A stretch of 7,310 nt of DNA from NCBI GenBank assembly GCA_005223085.1, contig NJBP01000077.1, positions 1 through 7,310 of the forward strand. Reading direction: 5' to 3'. The first letter of the stretch is position 1; every line of letters starts with the position of its first letter. A program made the position numbers and the translations under genes. Origin of the DNA: Candidatus Aerophobetes bacterium Ae_b3b. Lineage in GTDB: Bacteria > Aerophobota > Aerophobia > Aerophobales > AE-B3A. The notes beneath the pieces are model-generated. The model was not told the DNA's origin, made no database searches, and saw only the letters and a program-made list of their open reading frames with translations. Shown here in pieces: positions 1 to 5,208 of this stretch.

Positions 1-839
1 ATCTTATTGAATCGAGCAAAAACTTTCTTGAGGTCAAAATTTTCTCCCACGCGAATAACAGGCATCAAATCGGTCTCTACTTGATGATATAGCAGCTCAA
101 TAGCACTTTCGTCCAATCCAAAATTATGTTGGTAATCCCCTTTGTAGCCTTCATCCTCAAGTTTCTTTTTAAATATGGTAATAAATGGCTTGCTACGAAA
201 ATCAAAATTAGTTTCAGCTATATGCCATAAATCATAATAATCGCGAATTACCAAATCTCTCCTTGTGATTGCAGCCTTAAGCTTCTCTGCTACTGCTTCA
301 TTGAGAGAAAGGGATAATATTTTATTCGCAGGGATTAAATCTTTTCCTGTAAATGGATCTTGATAAAAATGCTTAATGGAATTATAGACGGGGTTATCTA
401 TAGGGACTTGTCTTAGCGAAACTTCAATTTTTATATTCTCGTCTTTTCCACTAATAAAAGAAGGATATGAAATATTAAAAACGTATTGCGTAGAATTATT
501 AAATCCTTGGCCTTCTGGCTTTTCACTTTTTAATCTCAAAAATTTCAAAAACTCTGGCATCTTTTGTCTGATTGGGGTTATTGCTCTCGATCTTTTAGAA
601 CGCGACGTTAATTGTTCTTTGTTCAAATAGGTAAAATCAAGGTCTTCACTCAATCTGTTATAACCAAGATAAATTTTATTTAGGAGTGTGCCGCCTTTAA
701 AAACAAGCTTATCGCTAAGGTGTGATTCAACATTATTCAAGACAAGAGTCAGATAATAATCCTTTTCGACAATTTCCAGTCTGAAATTATGCTTTTGTGC
801 CAGAACAGGTATTATTTTTTCCAGCCTTCCTCTATCCAT
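1..839 (-). CDS. abiEii: AbiEii-type nucleotidyltransferase toxin (partial, C-terminus beyond window)
   Basis: Toxin of an AbiE (type IV) toxin-antitoxin pair, a nucleotidyltransferase-fold protein of the AbiEii/AbiGii family acting in the cytoplasm. The frame starts at ATG 839-837 and stays open for 279 codons to the left edge, so little is missing against the roughly 280-310 residues usual for the family. Visible motifs: EKDYY (25-29), the nucleotide-binding FKGGTLLNK (47-55, Gly49-Gly50-Thr51), the metal-binding pair in SEDLDF (Asp66, Asp68), and a downstream VIRDYYDLW segment typical of this family. All core residues are present, so it looks active. The start lies inside the end of abiEi (shared ATGGATAG), implying translational coupling and co-regulation. 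In characterised AbiE systems the toxin modifies tRNA or another nucleotide-containing target; the target here is unknown. Confidence 0.93.
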   Translation of the reverse strand, partial: MDRGRLEKIIPVLAQKHNFRLEIVEKDYYLTLVLNNVESHLSDKLVFKGGTLLNKIYLGYNRLSEDLDFTYLNKEQLTSRSKRSRAITPIRQKMPEFLKFLRLKSEKPEGQGFNNSTQYVFNISYPSFISGKDENIKIEVSLRQVPIDNPVYNSIKHFYQDPFTGKDLIPANKILSLSLNEAVAEKLKAAITRRDLVIRDYYDLWHIAETNFDFRSKPFITIFKKKLEDEGYKGDYQHNFGLDESAIELLYHQVETDLMPVIRVGENFDLKKVFARFNK

Positions 840-1599
840 TAATAATAAGCCTCCATCTTCTATTTATCTTTCCTTTATTAGAACGACTGTAGTATAGCGG
901 AGAATACCCTTTTTCTCCAACGTCTATTTTATTCAGAAAGTTCTTACTTATATCAAGCTGTTCCAAGAAATACCCTATGCGTCTTCGAATGCTCTGAACA
1001 GGATATTGAGTTAGATACTCTATAAATAGCGCCATATTAAGCTTATCCATTTGGTTACGTAATATGTTACAAGCTCGACTTACATTATAGAATTCGAATA
1101 CATCGATCATTGCTCGTTCTTTTTTGGGGAAAGTAACATCTTCATGGTTTATTTTGCGGTTTTCTAAACCATAAAACCGATTGGGCAGCACCTTCATCAA
1201 TTTATACGGAACACCAAAAATGGTTTTACTCATCGAATATCTATCATTAACAACATGAACTAGTTGCGCAACTTGATCTACAAATCCATAAGAATTAAAT
1301 ACTGTAGAATACCCAATATAATAAGTAGCTTTTCTTGCTAAAGCTTTTGAGATAAGATATTCGTTAGCCGCCCATCGTCCTTGGGGAGCTTTCATTGGAA
1401 CCAAGAAATAGATGTTTTTAATAATCTTCCTTAGCCTCTTTTTCTCTAACAGTTTCTTTATTAAATAGACAGCATTTCGTTTATCTTTACAAAAAGAAAT
1501 TATCTTTTTGCGAGTATAGATCTCCTTTCCCTCAAACTCGAGCCGAGTTAAAAGCTCAATTTCTCGCGCAGAAAGCGTTTTAATCTTATTTATTTTCAT
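832..1599 (-). CDS. abiEi: AbiEi-type antitoxin / transcriptional regulator
   Basis: A 255-residue protein upstream of and overlapping the AbiEii toxin gene, the standard order of AbiE systems. The N-terminal ~70 residues look like the winged helix-turn-helix of AbiEi regulators (LLTRLEFEGKEIYTRKKI, then a basic recognition region KNAVYLIKKLLEKKRLRKI and a wing ending NIYFLVP). The middle part (GRWAANEYLISKALARKATYYIGY...) is the well-conserved AbiEi segment, followed by a basic C-terminal domain. AbiEi proteins bind inverted repeats to repress their own promoter and neutralise the toxin without a stable complex. Start is ATG 1599-1597; the nearest Shine-Dalgarno-like AAGG is 12 bases upstream, so initiation may be weak. 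Codon usage is AT-rich, unlike the nad operon, which fits acquired DNA. Family call is by gene order and motif pattern. Confidence 0.88.
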   Translation of the reverse strand: MKINKIKTLSAREIELLTRLEFEGKEIYTRKKIISFCKDKRNAVYLIKKLLEKKRLRKIIKNIYFLVPMKAPQGRWAANEYLISKALARKATYYIGYSTVFNSYGFVDQVAQLVHVVNDRYSMSKTIFGVPYKLMKVLPNRFYGLENRKINHEDVTFPKKERAMIDVFEFYNVSRACNILRNQMDKLNMALFIEYLTQYPVQSIRRRIGYFLEQLDISKNFLNKIDVGEKGYSPLYYSRSNKGKINRRWRLIING

Positions 1600-1643
1600 T
1601 TTCTAATTTAACCTTCATTGGGGTTTTTTGCTAAACTAAAAAT

Positions 1644-1672
1644 AATATACCACTACTTTCTCTGTTTGTCAA
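1644..1672 (-). promoter_or_regulatory. Sigma-70-type promoter of the abiE operon
   Basis: On the minus strand TTGACA (1672-1667, perfect -35) is followed after exactly 17 bases by TATATT (1649-1644, 5 of 6 to consensus). Predicted transcription start is near 1637, giving a leader of about 38 bases before the abiEi ATG. The leader contains short inverted arms AACC/GGTT (1610-1613 and 1622-1625) that might be part of an AbiEi operator, but these are too short to claim. Confidence 0.75.
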
Positions 1673-1696
1673 ACACATCTTCTATCTAGAGAAACT

Positions 1697-1973
1697 ATGT
1701 TCTTTCCTGTTTATAAGGGGAAAGGGGACAGAACAGGCTTGGAGCGCAGGAAACCGAAGACACCGAAGGTGGCTGGAGTCCGAGCACCCAGACTGTTTTG
1801 TGTGGGAGGGGAAAAATTCGGCTTTTCCCGATGCAAAGCAGCGCGAGCGGACGAAACCGACCAAAAACACCTTTTAAGAATTTTTGCGGCGGCCACTTTG
1901 AAAAAGAATTTATGGAGCACTTTTGCGAGGTTGAGGACGCAGAGTGTTTTGGTGGGTGTGCTACCGTTCAAAC
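1697..1973. other. Gene-free structured region in front of repeat copy 1
   Basis: No convincing protein: open frames occur on both strands in overlapping positions, have low-complexity Arg/Pro/Ser-rich translations and no family match that I recognise. Many inverted repeats are visible instead. The strongest is a perfect 12-base pair, ATTCGGCTTTTC (1816-1827) with GAAAAGCCGAAT (1985-1996), which encloses a nested pair AAAACAC (1864-1870) with GTGTTTT (1943-1949) that extends to nine pairs with one bulge. Smaller hairpins are CCTGTT/AACAGG (1706-1711, 1732-1737), CACC-GAA-GGTG (1761-1771) and AGTC/GACT (1777-1780, 1791-1794). It could be the body of a non-coding RNA or of a non-autonomous mobile element; transcription is not shown. 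It is GC-richer than the abiE and nucleotidyltransferase genes around it. Confidence 0.45.
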
Positions 1974-2182
1974 CCCCGAAACACGAAAAGCCGAATCGGG
2001 GTATAACATTACCACGAAGCGAGCAGCCTAGCGAGCGCCAAGTGAGCCCGAGCCCCAGCGAGGGGCGAACGGTGCCTACACCACTCGCACAGCCCGCCCC
2101 AGCGGGCGGTGCATTAGTTCATTGAATTTCAAAGAACAAAAACAAAGCATTGTAGAGACGAAACATAAGATCATCCGTAGGT
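1974..2182 (+). repeat. Hairpin-rich direct repeat, copy 1
   Basis: Diverged partner of the element at 3241-3474, same orientation. Shared blocks in order: ATAACA-NN-ACC (2003-2013); AGCGAGG (2058-2064); GGTGC-N4-ACCA (2071-2083 region); a 26-base block at 2091-2116 with one mismatch, including AGCGGGCGGTGCATTA; GTTC-N13-GAAC (2117-2137); and a 32-base block at 2151-2182 with 24 identities, beginning TGTAGAGA and ending CCGTAGGT. Potential hairpins are CCCCGA/TCGGGG (1974-1979, 1996-2001), GCCCC/GGGGC (2052-2056, 2062-2066), GGTG/CACC (2071-2074, 2079-2082), GCCCGC/GCGGGC (2092-2097, 2102-2107) and GTTC/GAAC (2117-2120, 2134-2137). The GCCCGC stem can also slip to CCGCCC/GGGCGG. No transposase or recombinase gene lies nearby. 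Confidence 0.72.
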
Positions 2183-2236
2183 ACGGATGTAGACTTTTTT
2201 GCCGAAATTTTTGTAAGTCTTTGATTCTTTTGACAT
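2171..2236 (-). pseudogene. Possible miaB/radical-SAM methylthiotransferase N-terminal fragment
   Basis: A 21-codon frame from ATG 2236-2234 to TGA 2173-2171. It has a Shine-Dalgarno AAGGA (2249-2245 region) about 8-9 bases upstream. Its C-terminal part reads KKVYIRTYG and then stops. That is strikingly like the start of MiaB-family tRNA methylthiotransferases, where K-K-V-Y-I-x-T-Y-G-C introduces the first Fe-S cysteine; here the codon after Gly is TGA where TGC or TGT would encode that Cys. The frame breaks where repeat copy 1 begins. Only about nine residues support the assignment, and the last three codons (ACC TAC GGA) lie in sequence also shared with copy 2, so chance is possible. It has no function as it stands. 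Confidence 0.33.
2172..2200 (+). terminator. Possible weak intrinsic terminator at the end of repeat copy 1
   Basis: CATCCGTA (2172-2179) and TACGGATG (2182-2189) form a perfect inverted repeat around GG; realistically a 7-pair stem with an AGGT loop. Five bases later comes a run of six T (2195-2200). This could end a plus-strand transcript coming through the 1697-2182 element. The five-base gap and modest stem make it weak. The same bases also read as the start of a miaB-like frame on the other strand, and repeat copy 2 has no such palindrome. Confidence 0.3.
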
Positions 2237-2255
2237 TGTGATTTTTCCTTAACTT

Positions 2256-2364
2256 CTAAAAGAAAAAAATTAAGAGGGCAAAAAGAGAAAGCGCTATCCT
2301 ACCGTATTCTTTATATACCCGTCGTATTTCTTTTATGATTTCCTGCTCCATGTCTTTTTTTCAT
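2256..2364 (-). pseudogene. Possible N-terminal fragment of a second nucleotidyltransferase, frameshifted at an A7 run
   Basis: A strong Shine-Dalgarno GGGAGG (2374-2369) stands 4 bases before ATG 2364-2362. The ATG is followed at once by seven A (2361-2355); the frame as written ends after 17 codons. Removing one A joins it to the frame of ATG 2351-2349, which gives about 35 residues including YKEYGRIALSLF and then stops at 2258-2256. In MNT-family nucleotidyltransferases an amphipathic helix and a strand of this kind lead into the GSxARG motif (LFGS); here the sequence departs from the family right after LF. Next to an intact nucleotidyltransferase and a HEPN-like fragment, a truncated second gene is a reasonable reading. 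A tiny membrane protein is the alternative (hydrophobic end LSLFALLIFFF). Confidence 0.33.
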
Positions 2365-2418
2365 ATTACCTCCCAGTACCAACTTCCAATTATCATTTTA
2401 ATCCTCTTATTAAACTTT

Positions 2419-2574
2419 CTAAAACATCAACAAAGAGGCAGTCTCGATATTATGTCTTGCTTTATCCACATAGTATGCAACAAGGACTGTAATAGTTGGG
2501 TCCACCCTTAATTCACCATTCTCAAAATAACCCTTTACTTTTATTTTTAACATTTCTTTCTTTAAATTGCTCAT
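2419..2574 (-). pseudogene. Truncated HEPN-like partner of the nucleotidyltransferase
   Basis: A 51-codon frame whose ATG (2574-2572) overlaps the nucleotidyltransferase stop as ATGA, with a strong GAGGTG Shine-Dalgarno inside the upstream gene five bases before the start. Overlap and spacing are those of a coupled two-gene module. The C-terminal part, VDKARHNIETASLLMF, resembles the first long helix of HEPN-domain proteins, the usual partner of MNT-type nucleotidyltransferases (toxin HEPN, antitoxin MNT). A TAG then ends it, well short of the ~120 residues of a HEPN domain, and the R-x4-6-H RNase motif is absent. Another frame continues for about 20 codons (NKRIKMIIGSWYWEVI, then TGA), so an indel plus deletion is likely. 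It could still be a genuine small protein. Function, if any, unknown. Confidence 0.5.
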
Positions 2575-3188
2575 TTTATCACCTCAAATACTAATTCCCA
2601 AAATTTTTCAGCACCAAACAATATTATCTTATTTTTTAAAATTTCCTTTCCAACATTTTGTCCCTTTTCGCTCAGCATCGTTAAGAAATTTGTTGGCTCA
2701 GAAACTATAGGATTTATTTCGACTCCAAACCCTTTTGACAATCCGACACACTCCATATCAATAGTTTCATCATATTTCTTTTTTGAAGGTACAATAATAA
2801 AAAGATCTATATCACTTTTTTTAAAATCGGTACCTTTAGCTAGAGAGCCAAATAGTACGATAGAAAGTAGATTAAAATCTGTCTTTTTGGGCAACACTGA
2901 TAGAAGCTTTCCAACTAGAAAGAAAATTTTATCCCTTTTTTTTAAAAAATCATTAGCGATTTGGTTTGATATCTTAACAAAACTTGTTTTTACTTCTGGG
3001 TTTTTATAGTTGGGTCTGCAATATTTTCGATTTGAACGTTGCTCGATAACTAAAATATCTTTATTTTTCAATTCTTCAATTTGTCTGTGCACATAACTGT
3101 AAGAAATACCGATTTTATGAGCTATTTCATTTATTGTGAACTGAGCATATAAATTATCATAGAATAGTCTTAATATTTTCTCTATCAT
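2571..3188 (-). CDS. Winged-helix + MNT-type nucleotidyltransferase
   Basis: A 205-residue cytoplasmic protein with two parts. Residues ~1-60 form a winged helix-turn-helix (FTINEIAHKIGISYSYVHRQIEEL, then a wing around ILVIEQRSNRKY). Residues ~85-200 form a minimal nucleotidyltransferase: LFGSLAKGT (112-120) followed by KSDIDLFII, with metal-binding Asp126 and Asp128, and VEINPI (156-161), where Glu157 could be the third carboxylate. Related MNT proteins pair with HEPN RNase toxins and neutralise them by AMP transfer; the helix-turn-helix fusion suggests it also represses its own gene. Start ATG 3188-3186 has a good AAGG six bases upstream. A HEPN-like frame overlaps its stop but is truncated, so the antitoxin-like gene may be an orphan. 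AT-rich compared with the nad operon. Catalysis and partner are inferred from family. Confidence 0.85.
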   Translation of the reverse strand: MIEKILRLFYDNLYAQFTINEIAHKIGISYSYVHRQIEELKNKDILVIEQRSNRKYCRPNYKNPEVKTSFVKISNQIANDFLKKRDKIFFLVGKLLSVLPKKTDFNLLSIVLFGSLAKGTDFKKSDIDLFIIVPSKKKYDETIDMECVGLSKGFGVEINPIVSEPTNFLTMLSEKGQNVGKEILKNKIILFGAEKFWELVFEVIK

Positions 3189-3199
3189 TCAACACCTTC

Positions 3200-3226
3200 A
3201 TTATCACTAATGGTGATAATTGTCAA
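3200..3226 (-). promoter_or_regulatory. Promoter with embedded palindromic operator of the nucleotidyltransferase gene
   Basis: On the minus strand a perfect -35 TTGACA (3226-3221) runs directly into an 8-base perfect inverted repeat, ATTATCAC and GTGATAAT with a 5-base centre (3200-3220 on either strand). The downstream arm contains GATAAT (3205-3200), 5 of 6 to the -10 consensus, though the spacer is a short 15 bases. A protein bound to the palindrome would cover the -10 and spacer. The adjacent gene encodes a winged helix-turn-helix, so self-repression is the natural inference. Predicted transcription would start only about 5 bases before the ATG, so the true -10 may differ. Confidence 0.6.
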
Positions 3227-3240
3227 TATTTAATTTTTGG

Positions 3241-3474
3241 GGCGAAAAAGAAAAAATCTGATTCGCCTTCAGCGAATAACAAGACCTTCAGTGCAGCGAA
3301 GCCGAGCGACAGCGAGGCTGACTGGTGCATATACCAGCAACGTAGCCCGCCCGAGCGGGCGGTGCATTAAGTTCTATTGGTTTAGAAGAACGGATTAGCT
3401 AGTTCCATATTAAAAGCTGCAAAAAGAGTGGTTTAATTAATTTGTAGAGAACAATCCAAGGGTCAGCCGTAGGT
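3241..3474 (+). repeat. Hairpin-rich direct repeat, copy 2
   Basis: Second copy of the element at 1974-2182. Shared blocks: ATAACA-NN-ACC (3276-3286), AGCGAGG (3312-3317 region), GGTGC-N4-ACCA (3324-3336), the 26-base block at 3344-3369, GTTC/GAAC (3371-3374, 3388-3391) and the TGTAGAGA...CCGTAGGT block at 3443-3474. Potential hairpins are GGCGAA/TTCGCC (3241-3246, 3262-3267), AGCC/GGCT (3300-3303, 3316-3319), CTGGT/ACCAG (3322-3326, 3333-3337), GCCCGC/GCGGGC (3345-3350, 3355-3360) and GTTCT/AGAAC (3371-3375, 3387-3391). About 40 extra bases separate the last hairpin from the TGTAGAGA block compared with copy 1. The element fills the whole space between the nucleotidyltransferase promoter and the PHP gene, ending two bases from the PHP stop codon. 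Confidence 0.72.
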
Positions 3475-3476
3475 CT

Positions 3477-4316
3477 TTAGGCAAGCGTAGAGCATCCTAT
3501 CTTTTCCTTAGCTTTCTTAAGATCAATTAAAAGGGTCTCGGGAACCCTAACCTTTCCCATCAATACCTTATCTTTAGCTTCTCCATGGCAATCTGAACCG
3601 CCGGTGATGAGAAGATGGTACTTTTGAGCTATTCTTTGGTAATGCGCTACCACCTGAGGATTGTGAGCACCGTGATAGACTTCTATCCCCTTAAGACCAG
3701 CCTTAACTAGGTCGGCAATAAGATCATCTCTGTGAGAAAGAACGGGGTGGGCAAGAACAGGGATAGCTTCTGCTTTTAACAGCAGCTCAATTATCTTAAA
3801 AGGAGGTACTTTCATTTTCCGTACATGGGCAGGTTTTCCCGGATTTAGCCATTGTTCAAAGGCAGCTCTTATGGACCTGACATAACCTTTTTCCACCATC
3901 AAACGAGCAATATGAAGACGACTGATTACTCCGTGAGGAGCTAGCTTTCTCACCTCTCTGTAATCAACTCTCATTCCCAGATCATCCAATTTCTTGAGTA
4001 GTTTCTGATTTCGATTTGCCCGAGCAGCCTGAAATTTCTCCAGCTGCCGTAAAAAATCTTCCTTTTTCCAGTTTAGGAAATAGCCAAGAATATGAATCTC
4101 ATCTTCTCCTACGTCGGTACTCATCTCCACTCCTGGTACTATTTCTATTCCGAGACTTTTACCTGCGACTAAGGCGCTACCCAGTCCAGCAACACTATCA
4201 TGATCGGTTATGGAGATAGCTACCAGTCCCAGCTTCTTTGCCTGGAATACCGCTTCTTCGGGAGTATAGGTACCATCGGAAAATATAGTATGAATGTGTA
4301 AATCTATCCCTGCCAA
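3477..4316 (-). CDS. PHP-domain phosphoesterase (RNase AM / TrpH family)
   Basis: A 279-residue metal-dependent phosphoesterase of the polymerase-and-histidinol-phosphatase fold, COG0613 type. Metal ligands are all visible: DLHIHTIFSDG (His7, His9, Asp14), ITDHD (Asp38, His39, Asp40), PGVEMS (Glu64), HILGYF (His75), AHPVLSH (His190) and GGSDCHG (Asp242, His244). The insert SRLHIARLMVEKGYV (132-146) is typical of the RNase AM/YciV branch, whose members hydrolyse 3',5'-nucleoside bisphosphates or trim RNA 5' ends; the substrate here is not determined. Start is TTG 4316-4314, nine bases after the nadC stop, with AGG eight bases upstream; it puts the DLHIH motif at the usual N-terminal position. 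It is the last gene of the nadX-nadC operon. Its stop lies two bases from repeat copy 2. Confidence 0.92.
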   Translation of the reverse strand: MAGIDLHIHTIFSDGTYTPEEAVFQAKKLGLVAISITDHDSVAGLGSALVAGKSLGIEIVPGVEMSTDVGEDEIHILGYFLNWKKEDFLRQLEKFQAARANRNQKLLKKLDDLGMRVDYREVRKLAPHGVISRLHIARLMVEKGYVRSIRAAFEQWLNPGKPAHVRKMKVPPFKIIELLLKAEAIPVLAHPVLSHRDDLIADLVKAGLKGIEVYHGAHNPQVVAHYQRIAQKYHLLITGGSDCHGEAKDKVLMGKVRVPETLLIDLKKAKEKIGCSTLA

Positions 4317-4325
4317 AGGCTCTAC

Positions 4326-5192
4326 CTATGGTTTCATAATCTCAAGATGCATGTTTAGATTCTTAGCGGCCTTGGTTAAGCTACCCACCGAGATCAAATC
4401 TACTCCACTTTTAGCCACCTCGGCTACATTTTCCAGATTTATTCCTCCGGAAGCCTCAATTATTATTTCTTTAGCTTGTTGGCGAATCAGATCTACTGCT
4501 TTTTTTATCTCTTTCAGTCCCATATTATCAAGCATTATTGCCTCTACCCCCAACTCCACAGCTTCCTTGACCTCGGATAAGCCATCTGCCTCCACCTCTA
4601 TCTTCCAAAAAGGAGGAATTGCTTGACGGATTCTCTCCACAGCCTTCTTCAGTGATCCACATATTCGAATATGGTTATCCTTAATCAATATCCCGCTGTC
4701 AAGGCCAAAGCGGTGATTGAGCCCGCCTCCTGTCTTCACGGCATATTTTTCCAGAACTCGCAGGTTGGGAGTTGTTTTCCGGGTGTCAAGGATTTTTACC
4801 CCGAAGGGGCTGGCTAGATCAACATATTCCCTAGTTAAGGTAGCAATCCCCGAAAGTCGTCCCAGAAAATTCAAAGCCACCCTTTCCCCTTTAAGAATTG
4901 CTAAAGCACTGGTCTGGAGAATAAGTACAGGAAGCCCCCCTGTTAGTGAATCTTTATCCTTTAATTCGCTCATAAACTCAACTTTCTCACCCGAAGTCAG
5001 CCGGAAGACCTCTTTAGCCACCTCTATTCCTGCCAGAATTCCTTCCTCTTCCGCTATTATACAAGCTTTACCTGTCAAAGAAGATGGGGCTATGGCCTGG
5101 CTAGTAATGTCGCCCCTTCCTATATCCTCCCTCAGTGCACTCTGGATAATGGGTCTGATAAGAGAAAGGTCCAAAGGTTTTTTCCTTTCCAA
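4326..5192 (-). CDS. nadC: Nicotinate-nucleotide pyrophosphorylase (quinolinate phosphoribosyltransferase)
   Basis: Converts quinolinate and PRPP to nicotinate mononucleotide, CO2 and pyrophosphate in de novo NAD synthesis. Full-length at 288 residues. Diagnostic segments: EDIGRGDIT (22-30), DTRKTTPNLR (136-145), GGGLNHRFGL (155-164), IKDNH (170-174), EVE (199-201), LDN (221-223), EASGGI (246-251) and SVG (268-270), covering PRPP and quinolinate binding. The annotated start is TTG 5192-5190. An alternative TTG at 5174-5172 (residue 7) has a better GGAAAGGA Shine-Dalgarno about eight bases upstream and loses nothing conserved, so it may be the real one. It follows nadX after 16 bases and precedes the PHP gene by nine, clearly one operon. 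Confidence 0.97.
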   Translation of the reverse strand: MERKKPLDLSLIRPIIQSALREDIGRGDITSQAIAPSSLTGKACIIAEEEGILAGIEVAKEVFRLTSGEKVEFMSELKDKDSLTGGLPVLILQTSALAILKGERVALNFLGRLSGIATLTREYVDLASPFGVKILDTRKTTPNLRVLEKYAVKTGGGLNHRFGLDSGILIKDNHIRICGSLKKAVERIRQAIPPFWKIEVEADGLSEVKEAVELGVEAIMLDNMGLKEIKKAVDLIRQQAKEIIIEASGGINLENVAEVAKSGVDLISVGSLTKAAKNLNMHLEIMKP

Positions 5193-5208
5193 ATTCCCTG
5201 TTTTTGTC

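Noticed and set aside
2091-2116. GCCCGC hairpin as a terminator or as an integron attC site
   Set aside because: No T run follows in either copy or on either strand, and the attC core triplets and spacing are not visible. Kept only as part of the repeat.
1682-2125. Open frames on both strands (142, 86, 77 and 62 codons) as protein genes
   Set aside because: They overlap one another on opposite strands, have Arg/Pro/Ser-rich low-complexity translations with no motif, and run into the hairpin repeat. They are better explained by a stop-poor structured element.
2571-2590. GGTGATAA at the end of the nucleotidyltransferase gene as a second operator half-site
   Set aside because: It is explained by the Shine-Dalgarno GAGGTG and the ATGA overlap of the next frame; there is no second arm.
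1974-3474. CRISPR array
   Set aside because: Only two diverged copies over 1 kb apart with a gene between them; no regular spacers and no cas genes.
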